Positions 41,030 through 48,633 of a stretch of 48,633 bases of DNA are shown piece by piece. Made by a program: the position numbers and the translations under genes. Numbering within the stretch: the stretch's first letter is position 1; each line of letters starts with the position of its first letter. The notes under the pieces were generated by a model that was not told where the DNA came from, did not search any database, and saw only the letters and a list, made by a program, of their open reading frames with translations. Source of the stretch: an uncultured Eubacteriales bacterium (GTDB lineage Bacteria; Bacillota; Clostridia; Lachnospirales; Lachnospiraceae); NCBI GenBank assembly GCA_900321145.1, contig ONVB01000206.1, positions 1-48,633 of the forward strand, read 5' to 3'.

Positions 41030-44000
41030 ATGAAAAAGAGTAAAAGCGGCAAAAAAATGAATATCAGACGCAAGCTTGTGCTTCTGCTTTGCCTTGTCTT
41101 TGTGATCACATCCGTAAGCACAGGTTCGGATGTGATGGGTGAAATGCCAGGAGTTACGATAGCTGATTCGCCGCGCATCGTGCTCGCTGACGATGAGATA
41201 AGTGTTACAGACAAACTTCCGGGAGTTTCCTTCTCGAGCATAAACAGCAGCTATATTACGGATGGCATGATCCTTATGGGTGCATATCTTATACATAAGG
41301 ATTATATGAATGAATCCATATATAATCTTGCGGTGGCAAGTATGTCGCAGTACAACCAGCCTATATTCTACTATAAGTCATCACTTGCCGGCGGTAAGTG
41401 GGTAGATGTGTTCTCAGCGGCAAGCTTAGACGAGCTTCGCGGTACGACCGGCGAAACCGTAAACCAGAGTGCCCTGAAGGACTATAAGGTGTGCGCTGTT
41501 ATCTACGGGGATGGCGTTATGGAAGCGGTTGGCGGAGATAACAGAAATATATATAACATAACCAATCCCTATGATTTCAAGAATCTGAAGGAAATATCAG
41601 TACTTGCAACACTCTTTGAAGGTATAAAGATAGATGATCTGTACTTCGATGACGGTGTTGTAAAGAGTGATAAGAACAAGATGTCCGATGTATATATGAA
41701 GCTGTGGACCGGCAGATACCTGTTTGGCGCGATAGAAGGTGATACAAACGGAGCAGCCTTCACCAAAGCAGTCGGAGACGGAACCAATGAGACAACAAAG
41801 AAGATGGATGAATGTATCGATAGTATGAGGGGGATATATTCATATCTTGTAAGCAACGGATATTCAAGCGAGTATCTTTCGGCTATGATGGAAGCCATGG
41901 GACAGGCTGACTCCACAAGAAGAGCAGAGATGTACTATATGCTCGCGTTTAACGGTGCGGGTAAGATATATGACGATATCGTTAACAGGAGATACGGGAA
42001 CCTCATGACCAAGTATGAGTGGGCTGAAGAGTTCATGATCAACAACTGGGGCCCCGACTGGAGACAAAACGATAAGTGGTCCTCTGTGATCGATGAAGTT
42101 GTTCAGAAAAATGACCGGAGAACCCGGTGGACCAGTGTCGATTACGGCAATGTGGAAAGAACCATAGCTGCAGAATATAGTAAAAAATATAATATTCATC
42201 AGGATACGATAGCTGCCCTTAACTTCAGCAGCGGAACCAACAGAAAAGGAGTTTTCGCGTCCAATTATCTTGGAGTAGGCTGGATCAATGCGGTTCTTGC
42301 AGCATATCTTACGATTTCGCGTAAAGATATGGGTGAATGGGCTGCGGGCATGGCTTACAAGAATCTTATAGATAAAAGTGATAAAAACTATTATACTATA
42401 GTATATCTTGCTACCGATTACGCATGGGCTGTCAATCAGGCAGGTGACCGTCTTTCGGATGTAAGATACTGGGCAGACAAGGGCAATTACCAGATGGCAT
42501 ATAACAACTATATGTCAATGATCCAAAGAACCGGACTTACAAGAGAAGGTGCTCCGGACTTCAACAGCGATAATTATTTAGTTCCCGGATCGGGCAGACT
42601 GAATGACCTTTTGGACAGAGTGTCAAGCGGCCGTGACCTGGATGATGATGACAGGAAAACCTACACTCCGAACGCGGAGTATATAGATGCTATAAAGAAT
42701 GCCATACAGGAGTGCGAAGAATCATATTATATATATGATTCGGTCATAGTTAAACCTGACAATACGATCCTCGGAAATGCCAAGTACCAGACGATCAATT
42801 TTCTCGTGGAGAATGCAAAGACGGCAGGTAACGAGAGCAGCGTATCTCAGAATTATATAGATGCTCTTGTGGAATATACGACCATCAAGAATGTAATGTC
42901 GGATGTTATATCAAACAGAGACAGAGAACTTACCTATGTCACAAATACACTTATTCCTGCGACCGAGAGAAACTATACCGCGGCACTCTACGCCAATCCT
43001 TCCGATCTTTATTTTGCCGCATTGAACGAAGGTGCGCCGGAGGATACGGTAAAGGGCTATCTTTCGAGTCAGAAGAGTGAATTGGACGGTAAACTCGCGC
43101 AGCATGAATTTGCGGTTCAGGCTCGTGTAAAGAGACTTCCGCTCGGAACAAGGATAGCATATATAGATCAGCTGATAAATACTGCGGACGGATACAGAAA
43201 CAGTATAACCGATACGGCATTCAAAGAAAAAGCGAACACCTCGGTTGATGAGTATATTCAGTGGCTTAACAGCCTTAAGAAGACAATTCTCGGCGGCAGC
43301 TCCGGGGATTCCGAGCTTGATGGCCTGAACAGCCAGAAGGCAGCATTTATGGATGCATATTTAGATGCGCTTGATGAAGGTAACTTAGATGCGGCCGGTG
43401 ACTATAAGAATGCGCTGGATGATCTTCTCTCGAAGATATCGGATATTCAGGACGGAGCACTGAACGACTTTATCGATGCAAATGCATCTGATGCATCTGA
43501 CGCCTTAAATAAGCTCAAAGGTACAGATAAGGATCTTGCCGATCAGCTGCTCAACAAGGCAATGATGGAGATAGATAACGGCGGAGACGATGTAGGGGCT
43601 TATATAGACGCACTCGAGGAGCTTGGAGATAAGGATGGCTTAAGTAAGCTTAGAGGCAAGCTCAGCGATGCGGGTGCTGGAGACGGCTTGATCAATTCCG
43701 TAGACAAGGCCATGAAGAATATAGACAAGAACAACTCTGAGGATGCCGACGGAAACGGCGACGGCTCGGGTAACGGCAAGGGCGGAAAGAACGGCGACGG
43801 TACCGGCGGAAACGGTACAGGTAACGGCGGCAACGGAGATGACGACGGAAACGGCAACGGCGGCAATGGTGACGATGACGGAACCGGAAGAAACGGCGGA
43901 GAAGGCGATGACAGCGGCAACAGAGGCGATGGCCTGGACAACGTGGGCGACTATGGCAACAGAGACGACTCAATCTATGACGGACTGAACGACCTTATTA

Positions 44001-44566
44001 ACAGATTAGGCAGTGATTTTGATGATATGAGCAATGCCGATAAGGTTGCTGTGATTATAGGGCTTCTTGGCTATGACGGTTTGAATGCGGAGCTTGCGAG
44101 AAGACTTGCGATGCTTTTGCTCGACCAGCTTCTCTCGGAGGGAAATCCTTTCATATATGAGAAGTATCACGGTACAGAGACCGATTTCCTCTGTGTCAAT
44201 CTCAAAGCGGTTGACAGATGTATGGAATTCTCGGGCTTCAGATATGTGCTTAAGGACGGGCTTCATACCATGAGCCAGATAAACGGTTCGGCAAGCTATA
44301 TTTTTGAAGACGGGCTTGCGACGGTACTGAAGTCTGACGGAAAGCGTGAGAATATCAACATATCCCCGCGATCGCAGACGGATGTGACCATAGACAAGTA
44401 CGAGATAAAGAAGTTCCCGTATATAACAAAGGAAGACAGTGAGCAGTATCTCAACGTAAGCTGTTATTACATACCCGAGACCATATATGCGGTGATCAAG
44501 ACCGATAGTATGGACGAAAAAGCTCAGCAGCTATTGGAGCTTCTTGAGAGGGCTTACGGAGATTAA
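41030..44566 (+). CDS. Large secreted protein, paired C-terminal domain
   Basis: This is a 1178-residue protein of unknown family with a signal peptide (KLVLLLCLVFVITSV, about residues 15-30). The central part (40-900) is mostly helical with Tyr/Asn/Asp-rich stretches. A repetitive linker of GNGGNGDDDGNG type runs about 902-985, and the C-terminal domain (about 985-1178) matches that of the preceding gene. The linker is encoded by GC-rich DNA with GGCGG/GACGG repeats unlike the rest of the gene, suggesting expansion by slippage. It is the last gene of the promoter 2 operon; promoter 3 of the CIS structural genes follows within 20 nt of its stop. Confidence 0.7.
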   Translation: MKKSKSGKKMNIRRKLVLLLCLVFVITSVSTGSDVMGEMPGVTIADSPRIVLADDEISVTDKLPGVSFSSINSSYITDGMILMGAYLIHKDYMNESIYNLAVASMSQYNQPIFYYKSSLAGGKWVDVFSAASLDELRGTTGETVNQSALKDYKVCAVIYGDGVMEAVGGDNRNIYNITNPYDFKNLKEISVLATLFEGIKIDDLYFDDGVVKSDKNKMSDVYMKLWTGRYLFGAIEGDTNGAAFTKAVGDGTNETTKKMDECIDSMRGIYSYLVSNGYSSEYLSAMMEAMGQADSTRRAEMYYMLAFNGAGKIYDDIVNRRYGNLMTKYEWAEEFMINNWGPDWRQNDKWSSVIDEVVQKNDRRTRWTSVDYGNVERTIAAEYSKKYNIHQDTIAALNFSSGTNRKGVFASNYLGVGWINAVLAAYLTISRKDMGEWAAGMAYKNLIDKSDKNYYTIVYLATDYAWAVNQAGDRLSDVRYWADKGNYQMAYNNYMSMIQRTGLTREGAPDFNSDNYLVPGSGRLNDLLDRVSSGRDLDDDDRKTYTPNAEYIDAIKNAIQECEESYYIYDSVIVKPDNTILGNAKYQTINFLVENAKTAGNESSVSQNYIDALVEYTTIKNVMSDVISNRDRELTYVTNTLIPATERNYTAALYANPSDLYFAALNEGAPEDTVKGYLSSQKSELDGKLAQHEFAVQARVKRLPLGTRIAYIDQLINTADGYRNSITDTAFKEKANTSVDEYIQWLNSLKKTILGGSSGDSELDGLNSQKAAFMDAYLDALDEGNLDAAGDYKNALDDLLSKISDIQDGALNDFIDANASDASDALNKLKGTDKDLADQLLNKAMMEIDNGGDDVGAYIDALEELGDKDGLSKLRGKLSDAGAGDGLINSVDKAMKNIDKNNSEDADGNGDGSGNGKGGKNGDGTGGNGTGNGGNGDDDGNGNGGNGDDDGTGRNGGEGDDSGNRGDGLDNVGDYGNRDDSIYDGLNDLINRLGSDFDDMSNADKVAVIIGLLGYDGLNAELARRLAMLLLDQLLSEGNPFIYEKYHGTETDFLCVNLKAVDRCMEFSGFRYVLKDGLHTMSQINGSASYIFEDGLATVLKSDGKRENINISPRSQTDVTIDKYEIKKFPYITKEDSEQYLNVSCYYIPETIYAVIKTDSMDEKAQQLLELLERAYGD

Positions 44567-44585
44567 TTATATTTTATTATATTTA

Positions 44586-44618
44586 GTGACTGTTTAGTGA
44601 CTGTTTGTGTAATATAAT
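44586..44618 (+). promoter_or_regulatory. Direct-repeat activator box and -10 (promoter 3)
   Basis: GTGACT at 44586-44591 and 44597-44602 (11-bp phase), then 10 nt, then TATAAT (44613-44618). This is the same geometry as promoters 1 and 2, again without a -35 (CTGTTT). It drives the injection-system structural genes, starting with the DUF4255 gene 32 nt downstream. Confidence 0.85.
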
Positions 44619-44649
44619 ACGACCATAACAAGAAAGGAAAACAAAGCTT

Positions 44650-45240
44650 ATGGCAGATTATCCTATTATTGCCGACGTAAGTGCATACATCGTCCGGACT
44701 TTAAGACAGAAGATGTGTCCGGAGCCGATACCTTCACCGAACAATATAGAGATATCGTCCCCGGCGTCTCAGGACGTTGACTACATACTCGGGCTTTACC
44801 TCTACGATGTGAAGGAAGAGAATGATGTTACAAGGCCGCCGAACATACAGCGTGGCCGCGTACAGCTCACTTTACCGCCAAGGCCGTATAGCTTATACTA
44901 TATGGTATTTATAAACGGATCCTCCCAGATGGGACTTAAGGCTCCGGATATACAAAAGATCATAGGTCGTGTGGCACAGATCATCAATGATAACAATTCA
45001 GTGCTGCCGAACCAACTGCAATCCTGGCTGGATACACAGGAACCTCCGATAGTACTGTCTCAGGCGAAGATAAGTCTGGAGGAAAAGGTAAGGGTGTGGA
45101 GTGCTATCAACAAGCCATATCAGATAAGCCTCTTCTACAAGGCGGCCCCCGTATTCTTATCCAGTGAGGTTGTTATCGATACACCGAGAGTTGTTGATGC
45201 AAGCTTTGGTGTACACATTACCGGCGAAGGGAGGGAGTAA
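44650..45240 (+). CDS. DUF4255 / Pvc16-like CIS tail-terminator (cap) protein
   Basis: This 196-residue protein is of the Pvc16_N/DUF4255 family: IADVSAYIVRTLRQKM near the N-terminus, DYILGLYLYDVKEE, LPPRPYSLYYMVF, and the closing strand YQISLFYKAAPVFL. In extracellular contractile injection systems the homologue caps the distal end of the sheath-tube. Phages instead use head-joining terminators, so its presence argues for a CIS rather than a prophage. AGAAAGGA precedes the ATG. It is the first structural gene after promoter 3, and a TTG-start gene follows 6 nt later. Confidence 0.88.
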   Translation: MADYPIIADVSAYIVRTLRQKMCPEPIPSPNNIEISSPASQDVDYILGLYLYDVKEENDVTRPPNIQRGRVQLTLPPRPYSLYYMVFINGSSQMGLKAPDIQKIIGRVAQIINDNNSVLPNQLQSWLDTQEPPIVLSQAKISLEEKVRVWSAINKPYQISLFYKAAPVFLSSEVVIDTPRVVDASFGVHITGEGRE

Positions 45241-45246
45241 TGTAAA

Positions 45247-45984
45247 TTGGAAGACGGTGCTGTAATCCGTTGCAGGCTGGATCTCTTAGTCCGGCTCATC
45301 GACACAACGACGGGGCAGGCCATAACCGAACGCAATGTGCTTTTCAAACGAGGAGACACTAAGCTTACTGCACACGGCAGGGGCGAGGGCAACTTTGTCT
45401 TTATAGACACTGGCAGAGAAGACTTTCTTATGACGCTCTCGGTATTCGGCTATGAAGATAAGCTTATTGATGTAAAGTATGAAAACCTTGACGAAAGGAT
45501 GCCTTCCATAGATGCATTCCTGCTACCGGCAGAGAGTACTTTTGATATCATTACTCTTTCGGGAAGGCGTACCGGTCTTGTGGCTGTTGAGGCGGTTCAA
45601 GTAAGTAAACCGGTTTGCAGCATAAGCGAATTCAACAAAAAAGATCAGAAAGTGACGCTCTTTTTACCAAACAAGCTGATGAACATGGAGGGAGCGCACT
45701 ACGGACTCTTAAAAGGAGAGGAAAGCTACGAACACATCTTTGTGGAAAAGCAGTTTACACCCACATTGATAAAGGTTAAGGATCCTCTTGAGGAAGAGTT
45801 CACGGTAAACAGCCCTATATGCAGGGTAGTGTTCGGAGAGGTCGGTCCGAAGGGAAGCTTCAGACTAAGGGTCAGAGATTCCGGAGGCGATCTAAGATAC
45901 CTTGTAAGATATCAGATCAAAGACAAGGTAAAGTTCAAACTCATTGATTTTAAAAATGATGACCTTTCCGAGATTAAGCTTTAA
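45247..45984 (+). CDS. Carboxypeptidase-regulatory-like beta-sandwich protein of the CIS operon
   Basis: This is a 245-residue soluble protein. Residues 5-100 look like a carboxypeptidase-regulatory-like or Ig domain (RLDLLVRLIDTTTGQAITER, then FVFIDTGREDFLMTLSVFGY). The rest is beta-rich with no motif I recognise. The start is TTG 45247 behind GGGAGGG; an ATG at 45239 is followed at once by a stop. The position between the cap and the PAAR-like gene suggests a small decorating or adaptor part of the particle. The function is unproven. Confidence 0.6.
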   Translation: MEDGAVIRCRLDLLVRLIDTTTGQAITERNVLFKRGDTKLTAHGRGEGNFVFIDTGREDFLMTLSVFGYEDKLIDVKYENLDERMPSIDAFLLPAESTFDIITLSGRRTGLVAVEAVQVSKPVCSISEFNKKDQKVTLFLPNKLMNMEGAHYGLLKGEESYEHIFVEKQFTPTLIKVKDPLEEEFTVNSPICRVVFGEVGPKGSFRLRVRDSGGDLRYLVRYQIKDKVKFKLIDFKNDDLSEIKL

Positions 45985-46001
45985 GAGCACGAGGTAAAAA
46001 A

Positions 46002-46391
46002 ATGGGACAGATAGTTACAACCGGCGCACAGATGGTGTGCAGTTTCGGAACAGCTCCGGCGAACTTTACGGCCACGAATCAGCAGACGGTTCTGGTTGAC
46101 GGAAAACCGGCGGGAGTTTTGGCAGACAGTGCGGCTATGGTGAACATAGCGCCCTTTGGGATGTGTACCTCACTCGCAAACCCGGCTGTAGCGTCAGCTA
46201 CGGCGGCAGCTTTGGGAGTACTTACACCGCAACCGTGCGCACCGCTTCCTGCGGGCACATGGATCCCATCGCAGTTTACGGTATTATGTGCAGGCAGCCC
46301 GTGCCTCACCAATGACTGCAAGCTTATGTGTTCTTATGCGGGATCGATTTCCATCACTAATCCCGGACAGGTAAAGACAAGTATAAATTGA
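46002..46391 (+). CDS. DUF4280 PAAR-like spike-tip protein
   Basis: This 129-residue protein opens with the DUF4280 pattern MGQIVTTGAQMVCSFGTAP, followed by the VLADSAAMVNIAPFGMC block. Cys residues lie at FGMCTS, QPCAPL, TVLCAGSPCLTNDCKLMC. PAAR-like proteins sharpen the central spike and can bind a metal; in type VI systems DUF4280 forms often carry effectors. This one has no extension, so it is a bare tip. Its place upstream of the sheath gene, not with the spike and baseplate genes, is unusual. GAGGT precedes the ATG. It lies 17 nt after the previous gene and 14 nt before the sheath gene. Confidence 0.88.
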   Translation: MGQIVTTGAQMVCSFGTAPANFTATNQQTVLVDGKPAGVLADSAAMVNIAPFGMCTSLANPAVASATAAALGVLTPQPCAPLPAGTWIPSQFTVLCAGSPCLTNDCKLMCSYAGSISITNPGQVKTSIN

Positions 46392-46405
46392 AAGGAGAAA
46401 ACTAA

Positions 46406-48112
46406 ATGGCTGAATATTTTTCACCGGGCGTATATGTAGAGGAGTATGACAATTCTCCTCGTAGCATCGAGGGTGTCGGCACAAGCACAGCAGGTTTCAT
46501 AGGCTTCGCCGAGAAGGGTGCAACAGAGGGCGCACCTGCACTCGTAACCAATTTCAAGAGCTTTAAGAAGCAGTTTGGCGGTTTCTTATCAGAGTATACT
46601 CACGGAGAGTACCGCTTCCTCGCAAACAGCGTTGAGCAGTTCTTCGCAAACGGAGGAACACGCTGCTATGTAACAAGAGTTATTCCTTCAGACGCCACTA
46701 AGGCTAAGAAGAAGGCAGGTATCCTTACATTTACCGCAGCTAATGAGGGTAAGTGGGGCAACCGTGTTCAGATCAGCTTCGCAACCGTTACAAAGCGCAA
46801 GATGCAGCTTATCGCAAAGTCTGGCGATGCAGCTTATGTAGCAAAGAGTGTAGACGGTTTCAAGGAAGGCGATATAGTAGTAGTTAACGGCGAGTACAAT
46901 CGTATCGCTACAATCTACGATGAGACAGTTACCTTCGAGAACAAGTTCAAGGCAGAGGTAGTTGACGAGTCGGTTATCCCGAAGACAGTTCTCTTCCTTG
47001 TAACCTTTGATGCACAGATCAGATTCAATGATGAAGTTGAGGTTTATACAGAGCTTTCACTCAATACCACATCACCGAACTTCATCGGTTCAAAACTTGC
47101 AACCAGCGAGCTCGTAAAGGTTGAGGTAGCTCCGGCCAAGGAGATCGGAAATCCTGTAGAGGCAATTCTCGGCAAGGGCGTTACAGACGGCATGATCAGC
47201 CTTGAGGGTGGTACAGACGGTACAATGTCCAAGGTTAACGCCGGCACATTTATCGGTGTTGACGAGGGCCCCGGCAAGCGTACAGGTATCCAGGCATTCC
47301 TTGAGAATGACATCGTAAGCATGATCGCAGTTCCCGGTGTTACAATCCCTGAGGTTATCGTAGCACTCGTTGCACATTGTGAGAATACAAGAAGCCGCTT
47401 CGCAGTTATCGATATGCCCGGCGATAAGTATAAGACAGATGATCTTATCAATTACAGAAGCATGATCGATTCTACTTATGCAGCTATGTATCACCCATGG
47501 ATCCAGGTATTTGACAGAAGCTCAAACAAGCCTGATTTCATGCCTCCTTCAGGAGCAGTTATGGGTGTTTACTCAAGAACAGATATCAACCGCGGTGTTC
47601 ACAAGGCACCTGCAAACGAGACTGTATTCTGTACAGGACTCAAGGTTAACTATACCAAGGAGGAGCAGGACATCCTTAATCCTGAGGGCATCAACCTTAT
47701 CAGGAACATTCCGGGATCGGGAATCCGTATCTGGGGTGCAAGGACAGCAAGCTCCAACAAGGCTTTCAAGTATGTCAATGTCAGAAGATTATTCATCTAC
47801 GTTGAGGAGTCTATCAAGGCAAATACAAACTGGGTAGTATTTGAGCCGAACGATCCTACACTTTGGCAGAGAGTAAGCTTGACCATAAGCTCATTCTTAG
47901 ACAGCATGTGGAGATCGGGACAGCTTTCAGGTACATCACCTGCAGAGGCATACTTCGTGGAGATCGGACCTTCAACAATGTCGAGAGACGATATCCTTAA
48001 CGGACGTCTTATCTGTAACGTAGGTATCGCACCTTCAAGACCGGCAGAGTTCGTAATCTTCCGTGTTACACAGCACACCGCAGAGTCTGGCGGAGCAGCT
48101 GAGGAAAGCTAA
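46406..48112 (+). CDS. Contractile sheath protein
   Basis: This 568-residue protein is a phage-tail-sheath / Pvc2-type protein. It opens with the diagnostic SPGVYVEEYDNSPRSIEGVGTS. The conserved sheath core near the C-terminus reads GVYSRTDINRGVHKAPANE, then NLIRNIPGSGIRIWGARTAS and VNVRRLFIYVEESIK, with WVVFEPNDPTLW. It forms the contracting outer cylinder that drives the tube. Codon use (ATC over ATA, GCA, ACA, GTT) resembles dnaK in this window more than its direct neighbours, implying very high expression. AAAGGAG precedes the ATG, and the tube gene follows 45 nt later. Only one sheath gene is visible; others may follow beyond the window. Confidence 0.95.
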   Translation: MAEYFSPGVYVEEYDNSPRSIEGVGTSTAGFIGFAEKGATEGAPALVTNFKSFKKQFGGFLSEYTHGEYRFLANSVEQFFANGGTRCYVTRVIPSDATKAKKKAGILTFTAANEGKWGNRVQISFATVTKRKMQLIAKSGDAAYVAKSVDGFKEGDIVVVNGEYNRIATIYDETVTFENKFKAEVVDESVIPKTVLFLVTFDAQIRFNDEVEVYTELSLNTTSPNFIGSKLATSELVKVEVAPAKEIGNPVEAILGKGVTDGMISLEGGTDGTMSKVNAGTFIGVDEGPGKRTGIQAFLENDIVSMIAVPGVTIPEVIVALVAHCENTRSRFAVIDMPGDKYKTDDLINYRSMIDSTYAAMYHPWIQVFDRSSNKPDFMPPSGAVMGVYSRTDINRGVHKAPANETVFCTGLKVNYTKEEQDILNPEGINLIRNIPGSGIRIWGARTASSNKAFKYVNVRRLFIYVEESIKANTNWVVFEPNDPTLWQRVSLTISSFLDSMWRSGQLSGTSPAEAYFVEIGPSTMSRDDILNGRLICNVGIAPSRPAEFVIFRVTQHTAESGGAAEES

Positions 48113-48157
48113 AATACCTTAAAGACGAGGAATAATACAGTAAAGGAGAGTTAAATA

Positions 48158-48633
48158 ATGGCAGGTAATCCATATCAGAACAGTAAAGGTCTTGCTTATC
48201 CCTTAACTAAGATGAACTTTAAGGTGAGTGTAGCTAATGTAGAAGGTACAGCAGCTTTCTCACAGGTTACGGGCATCGAGGCAAGCGTAGATGTAATAGA
48301 ATTCAGACAGGGCAACGCGAACTCACTCGCACCGGTTAAGATCCCGGGCCTTGTAAAGCACGGTAATGTTACTCTTCGTTTCGGTTATACACTTGATTCC
48401 GCATTCAAGACCTGGATTCAGGAGTGTGTAAGTGAGACAAGAGGTGAGATACCGAGAAATGATGTACAGATCGAGCTTGTGGACATCAACGGTGGTGCAC
48501 CGCAGCAGTACGCAACAGCAATCACAGGTACGAGAGTATGGCTCCTCACCAATGCGTGGGTAACCAAGTATACCGCACCTGAGCTTGACGCTAAGACAAG
48601 TGATGTTGCAATCGAGTCTGTAGAGCTTGCTTA
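48158..48633 (+). CDS. Inner tube protein (gp19/Pvc1-like), 3'-truncated by window edge
   Basis: The first ~158 residues of a tube protein are present. It starts MAGNPYQNSKGLAYPLTKMNF, with FSQVTGIEASVDVIEFRQGN, KIPGLVKHGNVTLRFG and the near-terminal WVTKYTAPELDAKTSDVAIE that marks the T4 gp19-like family. Only about 10 residues are probably missing. Hexamers stack to form the rigid tube pushed by the sheath. AAAGGAGAG precedes the ATG by 7 nt. Codon use is biased as in the sheath gene. Baseplate, spike, ATPase and further tube genes are expected downstream, outside the window. Confidence 0.93.
   Translation, partial: MAGNPYQNSKGLAYPLTKMNFKVSVANVEGTAAFSQVTGIEASVDVIEFRQGNANSLAPVKIPGLVKHGNVTLRFGYTLDSAFKTWIQECVSETRGEIPRNDVQIELVDINGGAPQQYATAITGTRVWLLTNAWVTKYTAPELDAKTSDVAIESVELA

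Noticed and set aside
44650..48633. Prophage tail module
   Set aside because: The DUF4255 cap and DUF4280 tip are CIS signatures, and no capsid, portal, terminase, integrase or lysis gene is seen. The region beyond the edge is unknown, so this remains a check rather than an exclusion.
44650..48633. Type VI secretion system
   Set aside because: A single sheath protein of phage/Pvc type and a gp19-like tube are present, not the TssB/TssC pair and Hcp, and no TssJLM membrane complex is recognisable.

Overview
The window looks like a chromosomal segment of a Gram-positive Clostridia, most probably a Lachnospiraceae (Butyrivibrio-like) member. This rests on the CIRCE-controlled hrcA-grpE-dnaK-dnaJ-prmA cluster, a secreted protein with clostridial ChW repeats, TTG starts behind strong GGAGG-type ribosome sites, and protein style. 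Nearly every gene is on the + strand. The family assignment is inference; no rRNA or tRNA gene is visible.

Region 1 (1-10.1 kb) is housekeeping. It has the 3' end of a degenerate EAL protein, a double-receiver protein and a terminator. A sigma-A promoter with a perfect CIRCE operator then drives hrcA, grpE, dnaK, dnaJ and prmA, followed by two COG0523-type metal GTPases (one with a very long His-rich tract, one fused to a YcgQ-like domain). Between grpE and dnaK lie two tandem hairpins that share an identical 14-nt apical sequence while their stems covary. Region 2 (10.1-13.3 kb) has a membrane-anchored HtrA protease, a strong terminator, an 88-bp tandem repeat array and a ChW-repeat exported protein.

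Region 3 (13.4-19.7 kb) has a small YbjN/secretion-chaperone-like protein next to a 1009-residue coiled-coil protein with a hydrophobic Gly-rich C-terminal half, which could be a cargo/effector pair. Three tandem GNAT-like paralogues follow, two without a visible acetyl-CoA motif. Region 4 (19.7-29.2 kb) is a signalling block: two multi-TM proteins (one with a degenerate GGDEF), a DUF2156 protein, a propeller-sensor-MFS fusion, a SpoIIE phosphatase fused to an RsbW-like ATPase, and a LytS-type kinase paired with a response regulator carrying a SARP-like DNA-binding domain.

Region 5 (29.3 kb to the end) is a contractile injection system (CIS) locus cut by the right edge. The recognisable structural genes are Pvc16/DUF4255, a carboxypeptidase-regulatory-like protein, a DUF4280 PAAR-like spike, the sheath and the tube. 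Upstream of them is an unusual set of envelope proteins: a CIS-associated 596-residue protein, a tail-anchored protein, a membrane-bound degenerate adenylate cyclase, a TM-MORN protein, a TolC-like exported coiled-coil protein and two large exported proteins sharing a C-terminal domain.

The main finding is regulatory. Three promoters (29.24, 35.83 and 44.59 kb) carry the same arrangement, GTGACT-N5-GTGACT-N10-(TATAAT/TATCAT), with no recognisable -35. This is the 11-bp direct-repeat layout expected for SARP-type activators. The adjacent SARP-like response regulator is the obvious candidate, and the shared box ties the envelope genes and the CIS structural genes into one predicted regulon. I read the locus as a possibly undescribed envelope-anchored, two-component-controlled CIS of a Gram-positive bacterium.
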